Assembly (NCBI GenBank): GCA_032622095.1
Contig: CP136068.1
Span: forward strand, 164,011,465-164,075,464
Direction of reading: 5' to 3'
DNA: 64,000 bases
Source: Siphonodentalium dalli
Lineage: Eukaryota; Mollusca; Scaphopoda; Gadilida; Siphonodentaliidae
Below the pieces are notes generated by a model, which was not told the DNA's origin, did no database searches, and worked only from the letters and a program-made list of their open reading frames with translations. Position 1 is the stretch's first letter, and the number at the start of each line of letters is the position of its first letter. The translations under genes were made by a program, and so were the position numbers. Positions 1 to 11,892 of the stretch are shown here, piece after piece.

Positions 1-2355
1 GACCAACTTACACCGGGTGGCATCGGGCTCGTATTCCGGACGACAGACCAACTTACACCGGGTGGCATCGGGCTCATATTCCGGATGACAGACCAACTTA
101 CACCGGGTGGCATCGGTCTCATATTCCGGATGACAGACCAACTTACACCGGGTGGCATCGGGCTCGTATTCCGGACGACAGACCAACTTACACCGGGTGG
201 CATCGGACTCGTATTCCGGACGCCATACCAACTTACACCGGGTTGCATCGGGCTCGTATTCCGGACGCCAGACCAACTTACACCGGGTGGCATCGGGCTC
301 GTATTCCGGATGACAGACCAACTTACACCGGGTGGCATCGGGCTCGTATTCGGGACGACAGACCAACTTACACCGGGTGGCATCGGGCTCATATTCCGGA
401 CGCCAGAACAAATTACACCGGGTGGCATCGGGCTCGTATTACGGACGCCATACCAACTTACACCGGGTGGCATCGGGCTCGTATTCCGGACGCCAGACCA
501 ACTTACACCGGGTGGCATCGGGCTCATATTCCGACGCCAGACCAACTTACACCGGGTGGCATCGGGCTCGTATTCCGGATGACAGACCAACTTACACCGG
601 GTGGCATCGGGCTCGTATTCCGGAAGCCAGACCAACTTACACCGGGTGGCATCGGGCTCGTATTCCGGACGCCAGACCAACTTACACCGGGTGGCATCGG
701 GCTCGTATTCCGGATGACAGACCAACTTACACCGGGTGGCATCGGGCTCGTTTTCCGGATGACAGACCAACTTACACCGGGTGGCATCGGGCTCGTATTC
801 CGGACGACAGACAAATTTACACCGGGTGGCATCGGGCTCGTATTCCGGACGACAGACCAACTTACACCGGGTGGCATCGGGCTCGTATTCCGGATGACAG
901 ACCAACTTACACCGGGTGGCATCGGGCTCGTATTCCGGATGCCAGACCAACTTACACCGGGTGGCATCGGGCTCGTATTCCGGACGACAGACCAACTTAC
1001 ACCGGGTGGCATCGGGCTCGTATTCCGGACGCCAGACCAACTTACACCGGGTGGCATCGGGCTCGTATTCAGGATGACAGACCAACTTACACCGGGTGGC
1101 ATCGGGCTCGTATTCCGGATGACAGACCAACTTACACCGGGTGGCATCGGGCTCGTATTCCGGATGACAGACCAACTTACACCGGGTGGCATCAGGCTCG
1201 TATTCCGGATGCCAGACCAACTTACACCGGGTGGCATCGGGCTCATATTCCGGATGATAGACCAACTTACACCGGGAGCCATCGGGCTCGTATTCCGGAT
1301 GACAGACCAACTTACACCGGGTGGCATCGGGCTCGTATTCCGGACGACAGACCAACTTACACGGGTGCCATCTTGCTCGTATTCCGGACGACAGACCAAC
1401 TTACACCGGGTGGCATCGGGCTCGTATTCCGGATGACAGACCAACGTGCGACGGGTGGCATCTGGCTCGTATTCCGGATGACAGACCAACTTACACCGGG
1501 TGGCATCGGGCTCGTATTCCGGATGACAGACCAACTAACACCGGGTGGCATCGGGCTCATATTCCGGACGCCAGACCAACTTACACCGGGTGGCATCGGG
1601 CTCGTATTCCGGATGACAGACCAACTTACACCGGGTGGCATCGGGCTCATATTCCGGAAGCCAGACCAACTTACACCGTGTGGCATCGGGCTCGTATTCC
1701 GGACGACAGACCAACTTACACCGGGTGGCATCGGGCTCTTATTCCGGATGACAGACCAACTTACACCGGGTGGCATCGGGCTCGTATTCCGGATGACAGA
1801 CCAACTTACACCGGGTGGCATCGGGCTCGTATTCCGGATGCCAGACCAACTTACACCGGGTGGCATCGGGGTCATATTCCGGACGCCAGACCAACTTACA
1901 CCGGGTGGCATCGGGCTCGTATTCCGGATGACAGAACAACTTACACCGGGTGGCATCGGGCTCATATTCCGGATGCCAGACCAACTTACACCGGGTGGCA
2001 TCGGGCTCGTATTCCGGATGACAGACCAACTTACACCGGGTGGCATCGGGCTCGTATTCCGGATGCCAGACCAACTTACACCGGTTGGCATCGGGCTCGT
2101 ATTCCGGATGACAGACCAACTTACACCGGGTGGCATCGGGCTCGTATTCCGGATGCCAGACCAACTTACACCGGGTGGCATCGGGCTCGTATTCCGGATG
2201 CCAGACCAACTTACACCGGTTGGCATCGGGCTCGTATTCCGGATGACAGACCAACTTACACCGGGTGGCATCCGGCTCGTATTCCGGATGCCAGACCAAC
2301 TTACACCGGGTGGCATCGGGGTCATATTCCGGACGCCATACCAACTTACACCGGG
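1..2355. repeat. 45-bp satellite array, about 52 copies
   Basis: The unit reads GACCAACTTACACCGGGTGG, then CATCGGGCTCGTATTCCGG, then a variable hexamer such as ACGACA, ACGCCA or ATGACA. Copies differ by a few substitutions. One-base deletions near 533 and near 1362 shift the phase. Because 45 is divisible by three, several frames stay open for hundreds of codons on both strands; these are not genes. The array starts before base 1. A single diverged unit occurs inside dispersed repeat Z at 24624-24680 and 48853-48910. Confidence 0.97.
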
Positions 2356-2700
2356 TGTAATTTGCAATAAATTTATTTAAGGATTATTTCTGATGCCGTG
2401 GTCTGTTTTAGCCGGATTCCAGGGAATGGGGGCGGAACGTTGTCTTCATGGATGGGGGCGGAACGTTGTCTTCATGGATGGACAACAAAATCACATACAC
2501 ATATTTTCATAATCAACTTTATTTGGGCGATATTGAAATGTACACTAAATTATATCCAGGTTATCAAATAATTATTTTATGAATATTATCTCGTTTGGTA
2601 AATATACGTGGTTATGTAGGTTCTGTTATATGTAGGTGTTTTTCTCTGTATATATATGTTTTTCTCTGTATATATATTGTTAAAACCACAATACCACGAG
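2356..2700 (+). repeat. Dispersed repeat W, copy C (truncated)
   Basis: Beginning at the last satellite unit, the sequence (TTTGCAATAAATTTA, the GGGGGCGGAACGTTGTCTTC duplication, then TTTATTTGGGCGATATTGAA) matches 27410-27800 and 50105-50420. In the other two copies W lies beside repeat Z, which carries the single 45-bp-like unit. This copy therefore looks like the same Z/W context with the unit amplified and the rest lost. Confidence 0.85.
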
Positions 2701-2759
2701 TGGTGAACATTTTGTGCTCTCGGCTACCACGCTGGTCATCCTGTTATCCCCGATGTGGG

Positions 2760-2856
2760 CAGTAAACCCAGGTGCGGGCGTCAGTAAACCCCGGTGCGGG
2801 CGTCAGTAAACCCCGGTGCGGGCGTCAGTAAACCCCGGTGCGGGCGTCAGTAAACC
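2760..2856. repeat. 22-bp minisatellite, about 4.5 copies
   Basis: The unit is CAGTAAACCCCGGTGCGGGCGT, repeated four times with a degenerate fifth. It is preceded by CACGCTGGTCATCCT, the same 15-mer that precedes the 27-bp array at 47083, whose unit (GTAAACCGCGTTGTGGGC) is related. Confidence 0.9.
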
Positions 2857-4070
2857 GCACATCGGGCTATAACAGTTAGAGTTTGTTCATACCAGGGCTA
2901 GTCTTGTAAAACACAATCTTAGTCGAGCGCATTTGGAATTTCGGGGTAAATTTAAGTTTCGTTCAGCAAAAATTTCACTGCAAACACTTCTCGAGAATCT
3001 TTTTTGGAAACGTGGAACAATCTATATGGGACACTCTGTCCGTGACGTGTTTTGATACTAAAAAACCCAAATCCCTTTCCAGTAACGCGAATAAAGACAC
3101 CTTTCCAAACAAGCATCGATAAAGTAAAACGTAATACGGGCATGAGTAAACTGCGATACGGGAAAAATCTTGACCGCTTCGGGGTTTACTCCGACACCGT
3201 AGAGGATCACATGCAATTGTCAATATGTTCCTACTTAAATGCAGCAAATTATAATGTGAATGTAGATTTAGTTTCCTAACTATCCATAACAATGTAACGT
3301 TGACAACGATGTCCAAATGTATCACCACGCACTCATCTTGGAGCTGAAAACACACAAATTTGAAAAATGGAATCTTAATCTCACAATTCATCGAGCATTC
3401 CATCACTTTATGGAGCTTTATTTGTCAAACTGTTGACATTTGGCTGAAGATGGGTTCATCAAGCACCTCGTGGATCCGGACTTGTGTCCGATGAAAAATA
3501 ATTAATGAAACATTGTCCCTCAAAACAAACCTACCTGTAGTCTTTAATCGTGCCGTAACGGGTTTTACTCAATATTTGCCCTCAGCGGGTATTTTAGGAT
3601 GACAAGCGTAGCTACTCTATGTGTATTTTATTTATGCCATAATTGTTATTTTTGAGTTATGTGCGTCACGCGTAATGATACATACATTTACGTCATGATG
3701 TCAACCTGTTTCTGAGCCATCAGTCACTTGATATTCCGATTGATATGTTTCCCAGTTCATATAACACTAGAAAGCTACATGTACATCTGTTTGAAATGCC
3801 GGCACTTTTCCTCATATCTAATTTAACAATAATTGACAATCTCCAATTTGTAATGAATGTAACATAAGAACAATTTTGCTAACTACGATGTAGTTTTATA
3901 TAATATTGGTATAAACGTTTAACACACGTAATCATGTTTGAACAGTTACACCCACAGTAGGAAGTTTTATACCCACAGTAGGGTATAAAGATGAAATTTA
4001 CAAACTAGGTTATACATACAATGGCATAGGCAATTATGGTATAAATAGATGTGTCAGAACAAAAACATTT
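2857..4070. other. Intergenic; end of a dispersed element, then nothing recognised
   Basis: Positions 2905-2975 (ATCTTAG, TCGAGCGCATT, AATTTCGGGGTAAATTT, TTCAGCAAAA) are the reverse complement of 47905-47980, so this is one end of the element that also bounds 47069-47990. A 143-codon minus-strand open frame at 2975-3406 has no recognisable domain and overlaps two other open frames, so it is not called. I see no feature from 3420 to 4070 apart from a short direct repeat of TACCCACAGTAGG near 3950-3980. Confidence 0.6.
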
Positions 4071-4975
4071 ACAGTTATGCCCTGTGCCAATGCATTCTCT
4101 TATATATGCGAGTCGACCATAGGTCGCCTCGCATATATAGGAGAATGCATTGGCCTAAAAAAAATCTGTTTTTAACACTTTTTACCATTTGTTCTTACAT
4201 TTTTTAACAATTTTAGAAATATTTCTTACATTTTTTTAAATTTTTATAATATTTTTCTACATTCTTTGACAATTTTATCATTTTGAATATGTGTTAAGCC
4301 AATGCATTCTCTTATATATGCAAGGCGACCTATGGTCGACTCGCATATATAGAGGATCTACAACGAGTCCCCAGTTTATAGCGGAATTTACAAAACGAGT
4401 CCAGTAAATTAGGTCTGGACCGAGCCTTTGGCGAGGTCCAGACCTAATTTACTGGACGAGTTTTGTAATTTCCGCTATAAACTGGGGACGAGTTGTAGAT
4501 TCTATTTATTACATGACCCAAAACACCGACAAAACATACTTAAATCGACAAATGTGACGCGAAATTAACGTCGGCTTCTATAAGGCATGCGATGACGTTT
4601 CACGTAACTATTCGTCATTTTCCCGCGTAACGAAATAGTCCCAGATAAATACAGACTTTTTAGCGCATTTAATGGCGTATATTTAATGACATAACTTTTC
4701 AAACTCTTCATTCGTAATAGTTTGTTGGAAAAATATTGGAAGCCATAGTATTTTGAGACGTAGCGTACGGAATGTTAACAGGTCGACAAACCGGAAGTCA
4801 AAGGTCACCTGGGACTATTTCCTGTTATTAAACGAACGTTTAATATCACAATTTATAGAATGGGTTTATTGAATGGAATAAGGGTAGGATCATGTAATAA
4901 ATAAGAGAATGTATTGGCACAGGGCATAACTGTAACCATCACAATGTGGTCAATGAACCGGTTCCAATGATACAT
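4071..4975. mobile_element. Double-hairpin MITE (family 2), truncated and interrupted
   Basis: The left end TTACAGTTATGCCCTGTGCC leads into a long hairpin (4087-4153: CCAATGCATTCTCTTATATA, TGCGAG, a short loop, then the reverse). After an AT-rich spacer a second hairpin starts at 4299. It is broken at about 4352 and resumes at about 4902 with AAGAGAATG, followed by GGCACAGGGCATAACTGTAA. The intact relatives at 22418-22862 and 58669-59060 carry the same parts inside TTAA-flanked ends. Here the outermost ends are missing. Confidence 0.85.
4353..4902. mobile_element. Palindrome-containing insertion inside the hairpin MITE
   Basis: Positions 4356-4501 form a nearly perfect inverted repeat (ATCTACAAC, GAGTCCCCAG, TTTATAGCGG, then GTCCAGTAAATTAGGTCTGG, with centre about 4428). 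It continues to 4902 with short inverted ends TTTATTACATGA and TCATGTAATAAA. Intact hairpins read CATATATAAGAGAATG, so the inserted DNA lies between CATATATA and AAGAGAATG. The target duplication is unclear (possibly TA or ATA). Confidence 0.8.
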
Positions 4976-5020
4976 TTACTGTTCTTTATACATTTGTATC
5001 AAAATTGGCAGCGAATTAGG

Positions 5021-5400
5021 ACCCATAAACATCATAACATATTGGGAGCCGGCCTGGGCATCTATAAACATTATAGCATATTGGGAGCCGGCCTGTGCAT
5101 CTGGACCCACAAACATCATAGCATATTGGGAGCCGGCCTGGGCATCTATAAACATTATAGCATATATATTGGGAGCCGGCCTGGGCATCTGATAAACATC
5201 ATAGCATATTGGGAGCCGGCCTGGGCATCTGGACCCACAAACATCATAGCATATTGGGAGCCGGCCTGGGCATCTGATAAACATCATAGCATATTGGGAG
5301 CCGGCCTGTGCATCTGGACCCACAAACATCATAGCATATTGGGAGCCGGCCTGGGCATCTATAAACATCATAGCATATTGAGAGCCGGCTTGGGCATCTG
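5021..5400. repeat. Minisatellite, nine copies of 36-48 bp
   Basis: The core ATTGGGAGCCGGCCTGGGCA followed by TCT occurs nine times. It alternates between a short spacer (ATAAACATCATAGCAT) and a longer one that adds GGACCCACA. The open frames across it on both strands are repeat artefacts. Confidence 0.93.
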
Positions 5401-5419
5401 GCACCGGACATTTTCAGAA

Positions 5420-5507
5420 TGAGCTCCCCAGAGGGCGAATTTAGTGACGCTATATATACCCCACACAGCGGGCTAGCATCACTAAATTCACCCTATGGGG
5501 ACCTCAT
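5420..5507. repeat. Long imperfect hairpin
   Basis: The left arm (TGAGCTCCCCAGAGGGCGAA, TTTAGTGACGCT) pairs with the right arm (AGCATCACTAAATTC, ACCCTATGGGGACCTCA) across a loop of about 20 bp centred on ATATATACCCC. This is probably a small foldback or MITE remnant. No second copy was seen in the window. Confidence 0.8.
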
Positions 5508-5795
5508 TATGATTATGCCCCATCTGATATAGGAGATCTATACTTTAAGTTCGATTCCTGATGGTGGATATCCTGATGTACACAGTGCAGTGCACATTGG
5601 GAACCTCGATTATGCAATGTGTCGTCTGCCAATTTGGGGATATAGAGAAATTAAACTAAAAAAGAAAGATAAACTTTTTAAAGAAACTAAACGAACTTGT
5701 TAATTTGATAGTAAATATACTCTCAAGAGAGAGGCCTAAGCAAATTGAGGTCCCCAGTGATTCTATCCCGCTGTCTCCGGGGACTTCACTCTGTA
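5508..5795. other. Intergenic, no feature seen
   Basis: No open frame, repeat or recognisable motif of note. Confidence 0.5.
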
Positions 5796-6212
5796 AGGCT
5801 ACGTTTATACGCTGGCAAGTTTGCACGGTATGTTTTTTGCGGGCATTTCGTCATAGAAAACCAGATGGGGCCAGACTATGAACGGAACCGTGCACATAAC
5901 ATGCATCTCTATCAAAGCGAAATACATGAGAAGTAGCATTTATCTAATTCCACCAGTAACAGTTATATTGGAATTTGCCTTTAAATACCTTTATGATTTA
6001 TTCTTGCGAGATAATTGCATGATATTTACAGGCAAATTCCTGTAGCATCGCTACAGGTGGAACTACAGAGATATTACTTTGGACTTAGTTAGCTGTGGTA
6101 CAGATGCACTTTATGTGCTTGTTTCCGTTCATATATTGGCACCATATCGTTTTCTATGACAAAATGCCTGCAAACCACACCGTGCAAACTTGCCAGTGTA
6201 TGAACGTACCCT
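5796..6212. mobile_element. Palindromic MITE, family 3, copy 1
   Basis: About 110 bp at each end are inverted repeats: the left begins AGGCTACGTTTATACGCTGG and the right ends CCAGTGTATGAACGTACCCT. The arms continue through GTTTGCACGGT and TTCGTCATAGAAAA. Inner arms (TAATTCCACC, AGGTGGAACTA) make the whole 417 bp fold. It has no coding capacity. A second copy without the outer ends lies at 31680-32046. The AGGSTACGTT ends resemble hAT-type MITEs, but no clear target duplication was found. Confidence 0.88.
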
Positions 6213-6411
6213 ATTATCAGGCCTGATTATAGCATGGTGCCTGATTATAGCATGGTGCCTGATTATAGCATGGTGCCTGATTATAGCATGGTGTCTTATT
6301 ATAGCACGGTGCCTGATTATAGCATGGTGCCTGATTATAGCATGGTGCCTGATTATAGCATGGTGTCTGATTATATAGCATGGTGCCTGATTATAGCATG
6401 GTGCCTGGTGT
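6213..6411. repeat. 18-bp minisatellite, about 10 copies
   Basis: The unit CCTGATTATAGCATGGTG is repeated directly beside the right end of the palindromic MITE. One copy has a 2-bp insertion (GATTATATAGCATG). The 18-bp period keeps frames open; these are not genes. Confidence 0.93.
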
Positions 6412-6499
6412 GCGAATTATTGTGATTTATATGTTGCACGCATGCATAATACCACCAAACTCCATACAAGTTTTATCTCTCTTGATGATTCGATACCAT

Positions 6500-7435
6500 A
6501 GCTGCCACCGATGATATTTTACCCACATTTGGAAGTCGTTAATTTAATTTTTCTGGTTGGAGTTATTCTCTGGTAAGTATTTGTAACTTTGTGACACACA
6601 AAAAAACACGTCGAATGTTTTAAACGACTTCCAAATGTAACTTTGTAACCCTTTTTTTTTACAATGATATAGATGAAATATTTTAATTTTTCTAAATGGA
6701 GTTATTCACCGGTGAGCATTTGTAATATTGTGAGACTAAACATGTCGCAATTTTTTAAAACGAATTCAAAAAGTATTCGATATTTGAATCCTGTTCAAGT
6801 TGCGTGCGAAAGTCCATCTGTCCCTCCCGAGCCAGGTCGACATTTTTGTCGATGTTGTCATTATGATGTGTATGATTTGTTTACTGTTTACTGTGACCAT
6901 GTACATAGTGTCAATAGAGGATTAATAACACACAAAAATGTCTCAAAAATATAATAAAGAATAAATTCAAGTCAGCGAATATTACCTCACAAAATATCTA
7001 CTGTATGTGCTGTATATCGCTCCACGTTAAAACCAGGACTCGATACAGGTCGGTATGGTAACTACCCCTTTATATAACGCCCTTGTACACATATAGAGTT
7101 GCTAAGTTCATATCGATTTGAAAGGTTATTGCATAACTGATGTCGTACCATTTTCACAATCCACTGACTTCAGTTGAAAGAAAATAAAATACAGGTTTAA
7201 AGCAGACAATTGCCTATTTGACAATTGAAACATCTCTCTATGTGGATTACAGGGTATATAGTAACTGACTATTTAACCCAAGTGTCTCCTCAATGGAACA
7301 TAACACCGTAAGGCAGCACCATAATACAACAAGCCGCGGGTAACATATCGAACACGCACGATTACAGAACTATACTGACGACCTTTGATTAATAGTTATA
7401 TCCAGTATATGTAAGTGGGTGTCCGAACAGGTAAT
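6500..7435 (+). repeat. Dispersed repeat UR, partial copy
   Basis: This starts with two tandem subunits of about 115 bp (AGTCGTTAATTTAATTTTTC, GGTTGGAGTTATTC, then CATTTGTAACTTTGTGAC) and continues to CAGTATATGTAAGTGGGTGT. It is homologous to 38303-39335 and 61925-62690 along its length. A 93-codon open frame at 6673-6954 is not preserved in the other copies and is not called. The mobility mechanism is unknown. Confidence 0.85.
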
Positions 7436-9650
7436 TTATTCATGAATAAAGGCCGACATTTATACTCAATTTATTCACTGAATAAACCCACGTTTAATAG
7501 TTCTGGACGAAGTCAGTAGAATTCTTTCTAGGCCGCCAAATATTCGAGGTGGTGATAAATAACACATTTTGAAAATTTGTTCATCGACTCAAATCAAATA
7601 CTTTTTATCCACATTGCCAGAGAAGTGGTAATTTAGGGTGTTTAAACGGAATGTGTAACTTTATATTATTGTGGCAATTCCCCCCTCTCTCTCTCTGCCT
7701 TTGCCAGTCTGTCTATTTCTGCCCGCTGTCGTCTTGTCGTCAGCTTATTACTGTTCTTCACTTTTCTCTGATATATCGTCTTATGTCGGCCATTTTCTCC
7801 AATGGGAATTGCAACTGCATTACATCTACAAAAGAATAACATTTCAATATAAACATTTAATTGAGTTGGATTCTAGATAATTCTTACTGTCCGTTTAAAT
7901 CTGGCAATAAATGAGGGTAAATTCACATTTATTTATCAGTTTATTCCCATAAGCTTTTTACTCAAAACATTTATTTTAGTGATGATATGAAAGAGTTTCA
8001 ATATGTTGCACATTAAAGATACGGGATGCCTTGTGGTGGGTATGCTGTTAAAATATTCATATCGGTCAAACCGCCATAAACAGAAGGAATAGTAAGATAT
8101 AGACAGACTTTGTTCTTATGTTAATAAGAAATATGGCATAAGCAGTAAGTTATTGTCAACTTTTCCCCTTTCTTATGTAAACAAAAGCATAAAAAGTTAC
8201 TTTTCAGGGCTTGTATTTAGATCTGGGTATGGTAAACATAAAGAGCGTTATTTCTGTCTGTTATCCTGATATGGAAATAATAAAGAGCGTTCATATCATT
8301 TTTGTGTGATTAACCAATATAACTGCGCTGTGTTATATAAACAAAAGCACAACTTCTGTTACACAACTTCTGTAACAGGCACAGTCTCTGCTTTAAGTAC
8401 ACCAGCGTACGTCTTGACGACAATATACTATTTACGCACTGATTATGTATGGCATATATGAGCGGAACTGTATATATTTTGGTGTTCCTTCTGTTGATGG
8501 CGATTTGAACAAATATAAATATGTCTGCAACAAACGCCGTCAGTGCCTTTAAAGTGAAAAATCTGGCATTCCATTTGTTTTATCATATTTCCATTGTTAA
8601 TACAAAGTGTTATATTTAAGCTACCATAAAAACCAGGCCAACCCCATCAGATATGCACACTTAGAATCAACTGTATTGAGTTGTTATTGAACCAATGCTT
8701 GTTTGGTTGATTCATTATGGTTAAACATTATTAACCATAAGTCTAATATAATGGCATTCACACAAATTGCTGTGATTTCTTAGTAACGTGTTTACTTTTG
8801 TGAATGTCACATTTCTGTTTGAAATTTTGCTTTTAATTGCTTTAAATGCAGGATTCATCGTGGTTTATAGGCTCAGTAAGCGTTAGCGATGGGTATTACT
8901 GTTAAACATTTCACACCCGTAAACACCAGCATAAACAGAAAGAAAGTTATATTAAATACAATTTTTTTTCTTATAACAATCCTAAATAGCGCATAAATAG
9001 TATGTTATTGTCAAGTTAGTAGGCTTTGTTATGCAAACAAAAGCCAAAAACGTTACAGTAATTGGCTTTTATTTACATTACAAAGTGATAAATTTGAGTG
9101 ATAGGTAGGCATTAAAAGGTGTATTAAACAATAGTATGAGTGGGAACCGAAAATTATGTCATCCGTGACTGCGACAAATCTTTATTTTTCGCGATCACGA
9201 ATGCAATAAATTTGATATAAATATTTTTTTAATAAAATATTAGAAGCAAACTCACATTAAAATAATCACTGGAAGATGTGTCGGACACTGGTGGCGATTC
9301 AACAGATGCTGCACTGCTATGCTGTCCTTGAGTGCTGACACTGCCGGTTGATGAATGTTGTACATGTACATTAGTAGATGCGTTATAATTCTATATAACC
9401 AGTTTCATAAATTCACCCGTGGTCGATGACGTCAATGTTGAATTCTTCATGATATCCGCACACATTATTTTAATTTCCTGTACACAATATAACATTTCTT
9501 ACAACAACTTTTGTTTATTTTTCATCGGAAATTGTTGATCAGAAGCTCCAGCCTCACAACCATAAAATGAACGGTGTTCTAGCATGCCATTAACACAGAT
9601 TTGAGATTCCAGACATGTTGGTCTAATTAAATTTACTATCCATGCAACTA
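7436..9650. other. Intergenic; contains one old duplication
   Basis: No gene was recognised. About 8000-8230 and about 8860-9080 are diverged direct copies sharing ordered blocks such as CATAAACAGAA, TTATTGTCAA, ATGTAAACAAAAGC (ATGCAAACAAAAGC in the second) and GGCTTTTATTTA or GGCTTGTATTTA. The short open frames at 7651-7880 cross a pyrimidine-rich tract and look accidental. Confidence 0.5.
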
Positions 9651-9675
9651 TCTCTCTCTCTCTCTCTCTCTCTCT
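9651..9675. repeat. (TC)n microsatellite
   Basis: A pure TC dinucleotide run of 25 bp. Confidence 0.97.
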
Positions 9676-10194
9676 ACCCAGTGCTAAAATTTAATGGCGG
9701 AGCAGCCTTATCAGTGAAATTGATACCGCATGTAGCATTACATGGCCCCTGGAGTCACTTTGATATATATCATACAGACCACATGTTAGATTGGCAATAG
9801 AATACTGACCCCCGTATAAACAGGCGGTATAAACAGGTGGCTGTGTTGTAGAATTTTCCGCTGTCCCGTCCCATTCACAGGTTGTCAGTATTATATGCCC
9901 CGAATTTAAACATCAAACATTCCTCGTTTCTTTATCACTTGTTTCTTGTAGAAGTCATTGCCTGAGAAACTGGACATGTGTCTATAGAGGTATAAAATCT
10001 ATATCACATTTATCTGTAGGGCGTTTTGTCCGGATACATGATGCGAAAGGTCTTTTTGTGGGTAAACGTTGTCAGCATGTCATTTGACTCAATAGTGTTA
10101 AAGTGACATCAAGTGTTTACCACATTGCTACAAATGCTCGCTGGCGACATAATAGCTCTACTGTATGGGCGCCTTCCCTGCAAATATTCGCCAT
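9676..10194. other. Intergenic, no feature seen
   Basis: I see no gene or repeat here. A short direct duplication (CAGGCGGTATAAACAGGTGG) lies near 9820. Confidence 0.5.
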
Positions 10195-10895
10195 TCGGAG
10201 ATATATCCTCGGTTTCAATGAGATATCGGAAATATTTTCAAGGAGATATCTCCTTGAAACCGAGGAGATATCTCCATAATGCGAGCAGATATCTGCTTGG
10301 ATCCAATGAGATTTCTCCTTGGATCCAAACAGATATCTGCTCGGATTATGGAAATATCTGCTTGGCTGTATTTCGATCATAGAAATATGTACTGTGGAGA
10401 AATCATTAATATTTCATGGCCGCGGTTTTCCAAGGAGATATCTCCATAATCCAAGCAGCTATCTGCTTGGAATATTTTCAAGGAGATATCTGCTTGGAAT
10501 ATGGAGGTATCTCCTTGTGTCCAAGGAGATATCTCGTTGAAAACTATTTCAAGGAGATATCTCCATAATCCGAGCAGATATCTCCTTGGATCCAATGACA
10601 TATTTCCTTGGATCCGAGCAGATATTTGCTTGGATTATGAAGATATCTCTTCGGTTTCAAGGAGATATCTCGTTGGCAATATTTCAAGCAGATATCTCGT
10701 AGTTGCGAGGAGATATCTCCTAGGATCCAAGGAGATATCTCCATAATCCAAGCATATATCTCCTTGGATCCAAGGAGATATCTCCATAATGGACCATATT
10801 CCAAGCAGATATCTGCTAAGAATTGCAAATCCAAGGAGATATCTCATCGAAACCGAGGAGATATCTCCGAATTACGAGGAGATATCTCCGAAAAC
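10195..10895. repeat. Array of GATATC-centred palindromes
   Basis: More than 20 copies of GGAGATATCTCC or GCAGATATCTGC occur at variable 20-45-bp spacing. They are linked by fragments such as TTGGATCCAA, CATAATCC and GAAACCGAGG. Each core is self-complementary and many linkers are too, so both strands give near-identical peptides (RRYLLG-type) in several frames. Those open frames are artefacts of the palindromes. Confidence 0.95.
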
Positions 10896-10929
10896 GAATA
10901 TTTGAAGGGATGACGCCCCATACTACTGA

Positions 10930-11147
10930 CCTCCGGCACTGTTTAGTATTTAATATGTATAAATGCATGCATAAATTCAGGGTCCTAAATTTATGCAACA
11001 TTTATGCGAGATTTATAAATATAAATAAGAGATTTATATTTTTGTATAAATGCGAATTTAATATGTATAAATCCATGCAAAAATTCAGGGTCCTAAATTT
11101 ATGCAACATTTAAATTTTATAAATCTCGCTTTTCATGCAGTGACATA
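10930..11147. mobile_element. Short AT-rich MITE-like element
   Basis: The element runs from CACTGTTTAG to CTTTTCATGCAGTG, so its ends are CACTG and CAGTG. Inside are two direct copies of TTCAGGGTCCTAAATTTATG. The right end CTTTTCATGCAGTGA also ends the larger AT-rich element at 14003, which links the two as one family. Confidence 0.6.
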
Positions 11148-11892
11148 TATGTACAGAACGGCAGGAGTGTTAGCGCGGCCAGATACAATAAGAGGCACAG
11201 CCTCAAGTTCTATCCTTCCGCAATGGTACAATTGCCATATTAACAAACCCATTAATACACGCATCGCGCTGTTTATTACACGGCACCAGTTCTAGAATCC
11301 GTATATTAAAAAATACACACAAGGTTTATTTAGGCACACATAGGCATTGTTTTGTCATGTTTGATGATGCTTGTATTGTATAGTTCCGGTTTCATGGTTG
11401 AGGCGAATGTCATTTATCATCAACGAGATGACCTGATTACATAATTAAGAATAAAATAATCAAGACATGCAGAAACATAATCCCCTTACTGTGTGTGGCA
11501 AGCATGATTGTCTCACAAACAGATTCGTACTTGTCAATTTTGCGAAAAGGTTTTTGGACTGTCCTAAAATATTTATGATATTAAACAAATAGCGATTATG
11601 CCACTCAACAAACATTACTTGTTTACCATAGGCATCCGCCCCTAATGTCTCTACCGTGCATGAAAAATGATGCATTTTGTATTCCTGTTAAATTGTGAAA
11701 TACTGCAGTAATTGCTCATATACATGTGGAGTATGATCAAGGTAGAGTTTTCTTCATTGATATGCGCAGTTTATCATTATCTCCCTTAGTGAAACAGGAA
11801 GCGCGGCGAAAATAAAATAGTTGGTGAATAAAGTGGAAGAATAATAACATGATTCACTCGGCCGAACAATATTCACCATGACCTTGTAAGTC
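11148..11892. other. Intergenic, no feature seen
   Basis: A 71-codon minus-strand open frame (11460-11675) has no recognisable domain or splice context. No repeat was recognised. Confidence 0.45.

Noticed and set aside
1-2355. CRISPR array
   Set aside because: Units are contiguous with no unique spacers, and the window is eukaryotic.
243-2380. Open frames of 165-682 codons across the first 2.4 kb
   Set aside because: The 45-bp repeat period is divisible by three, so several frames on both strands remain open. The frames exchange at one-base indels, and there is no coding signature.
2975-3406. 143-codon minus-strand open frame
   Set aside because: It has no recognisable domain, overlaps two other open frames, partly overlaps a dispersed element end, and its cysteine- and leucine-rich translation looks accidental.
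5540-5575. Possible tRNA or SINE B box (AGTTCGATTCC near 5549)
   Set aside because: There is no matching A box at the right distance, no cloverleaf and no 3' tail.
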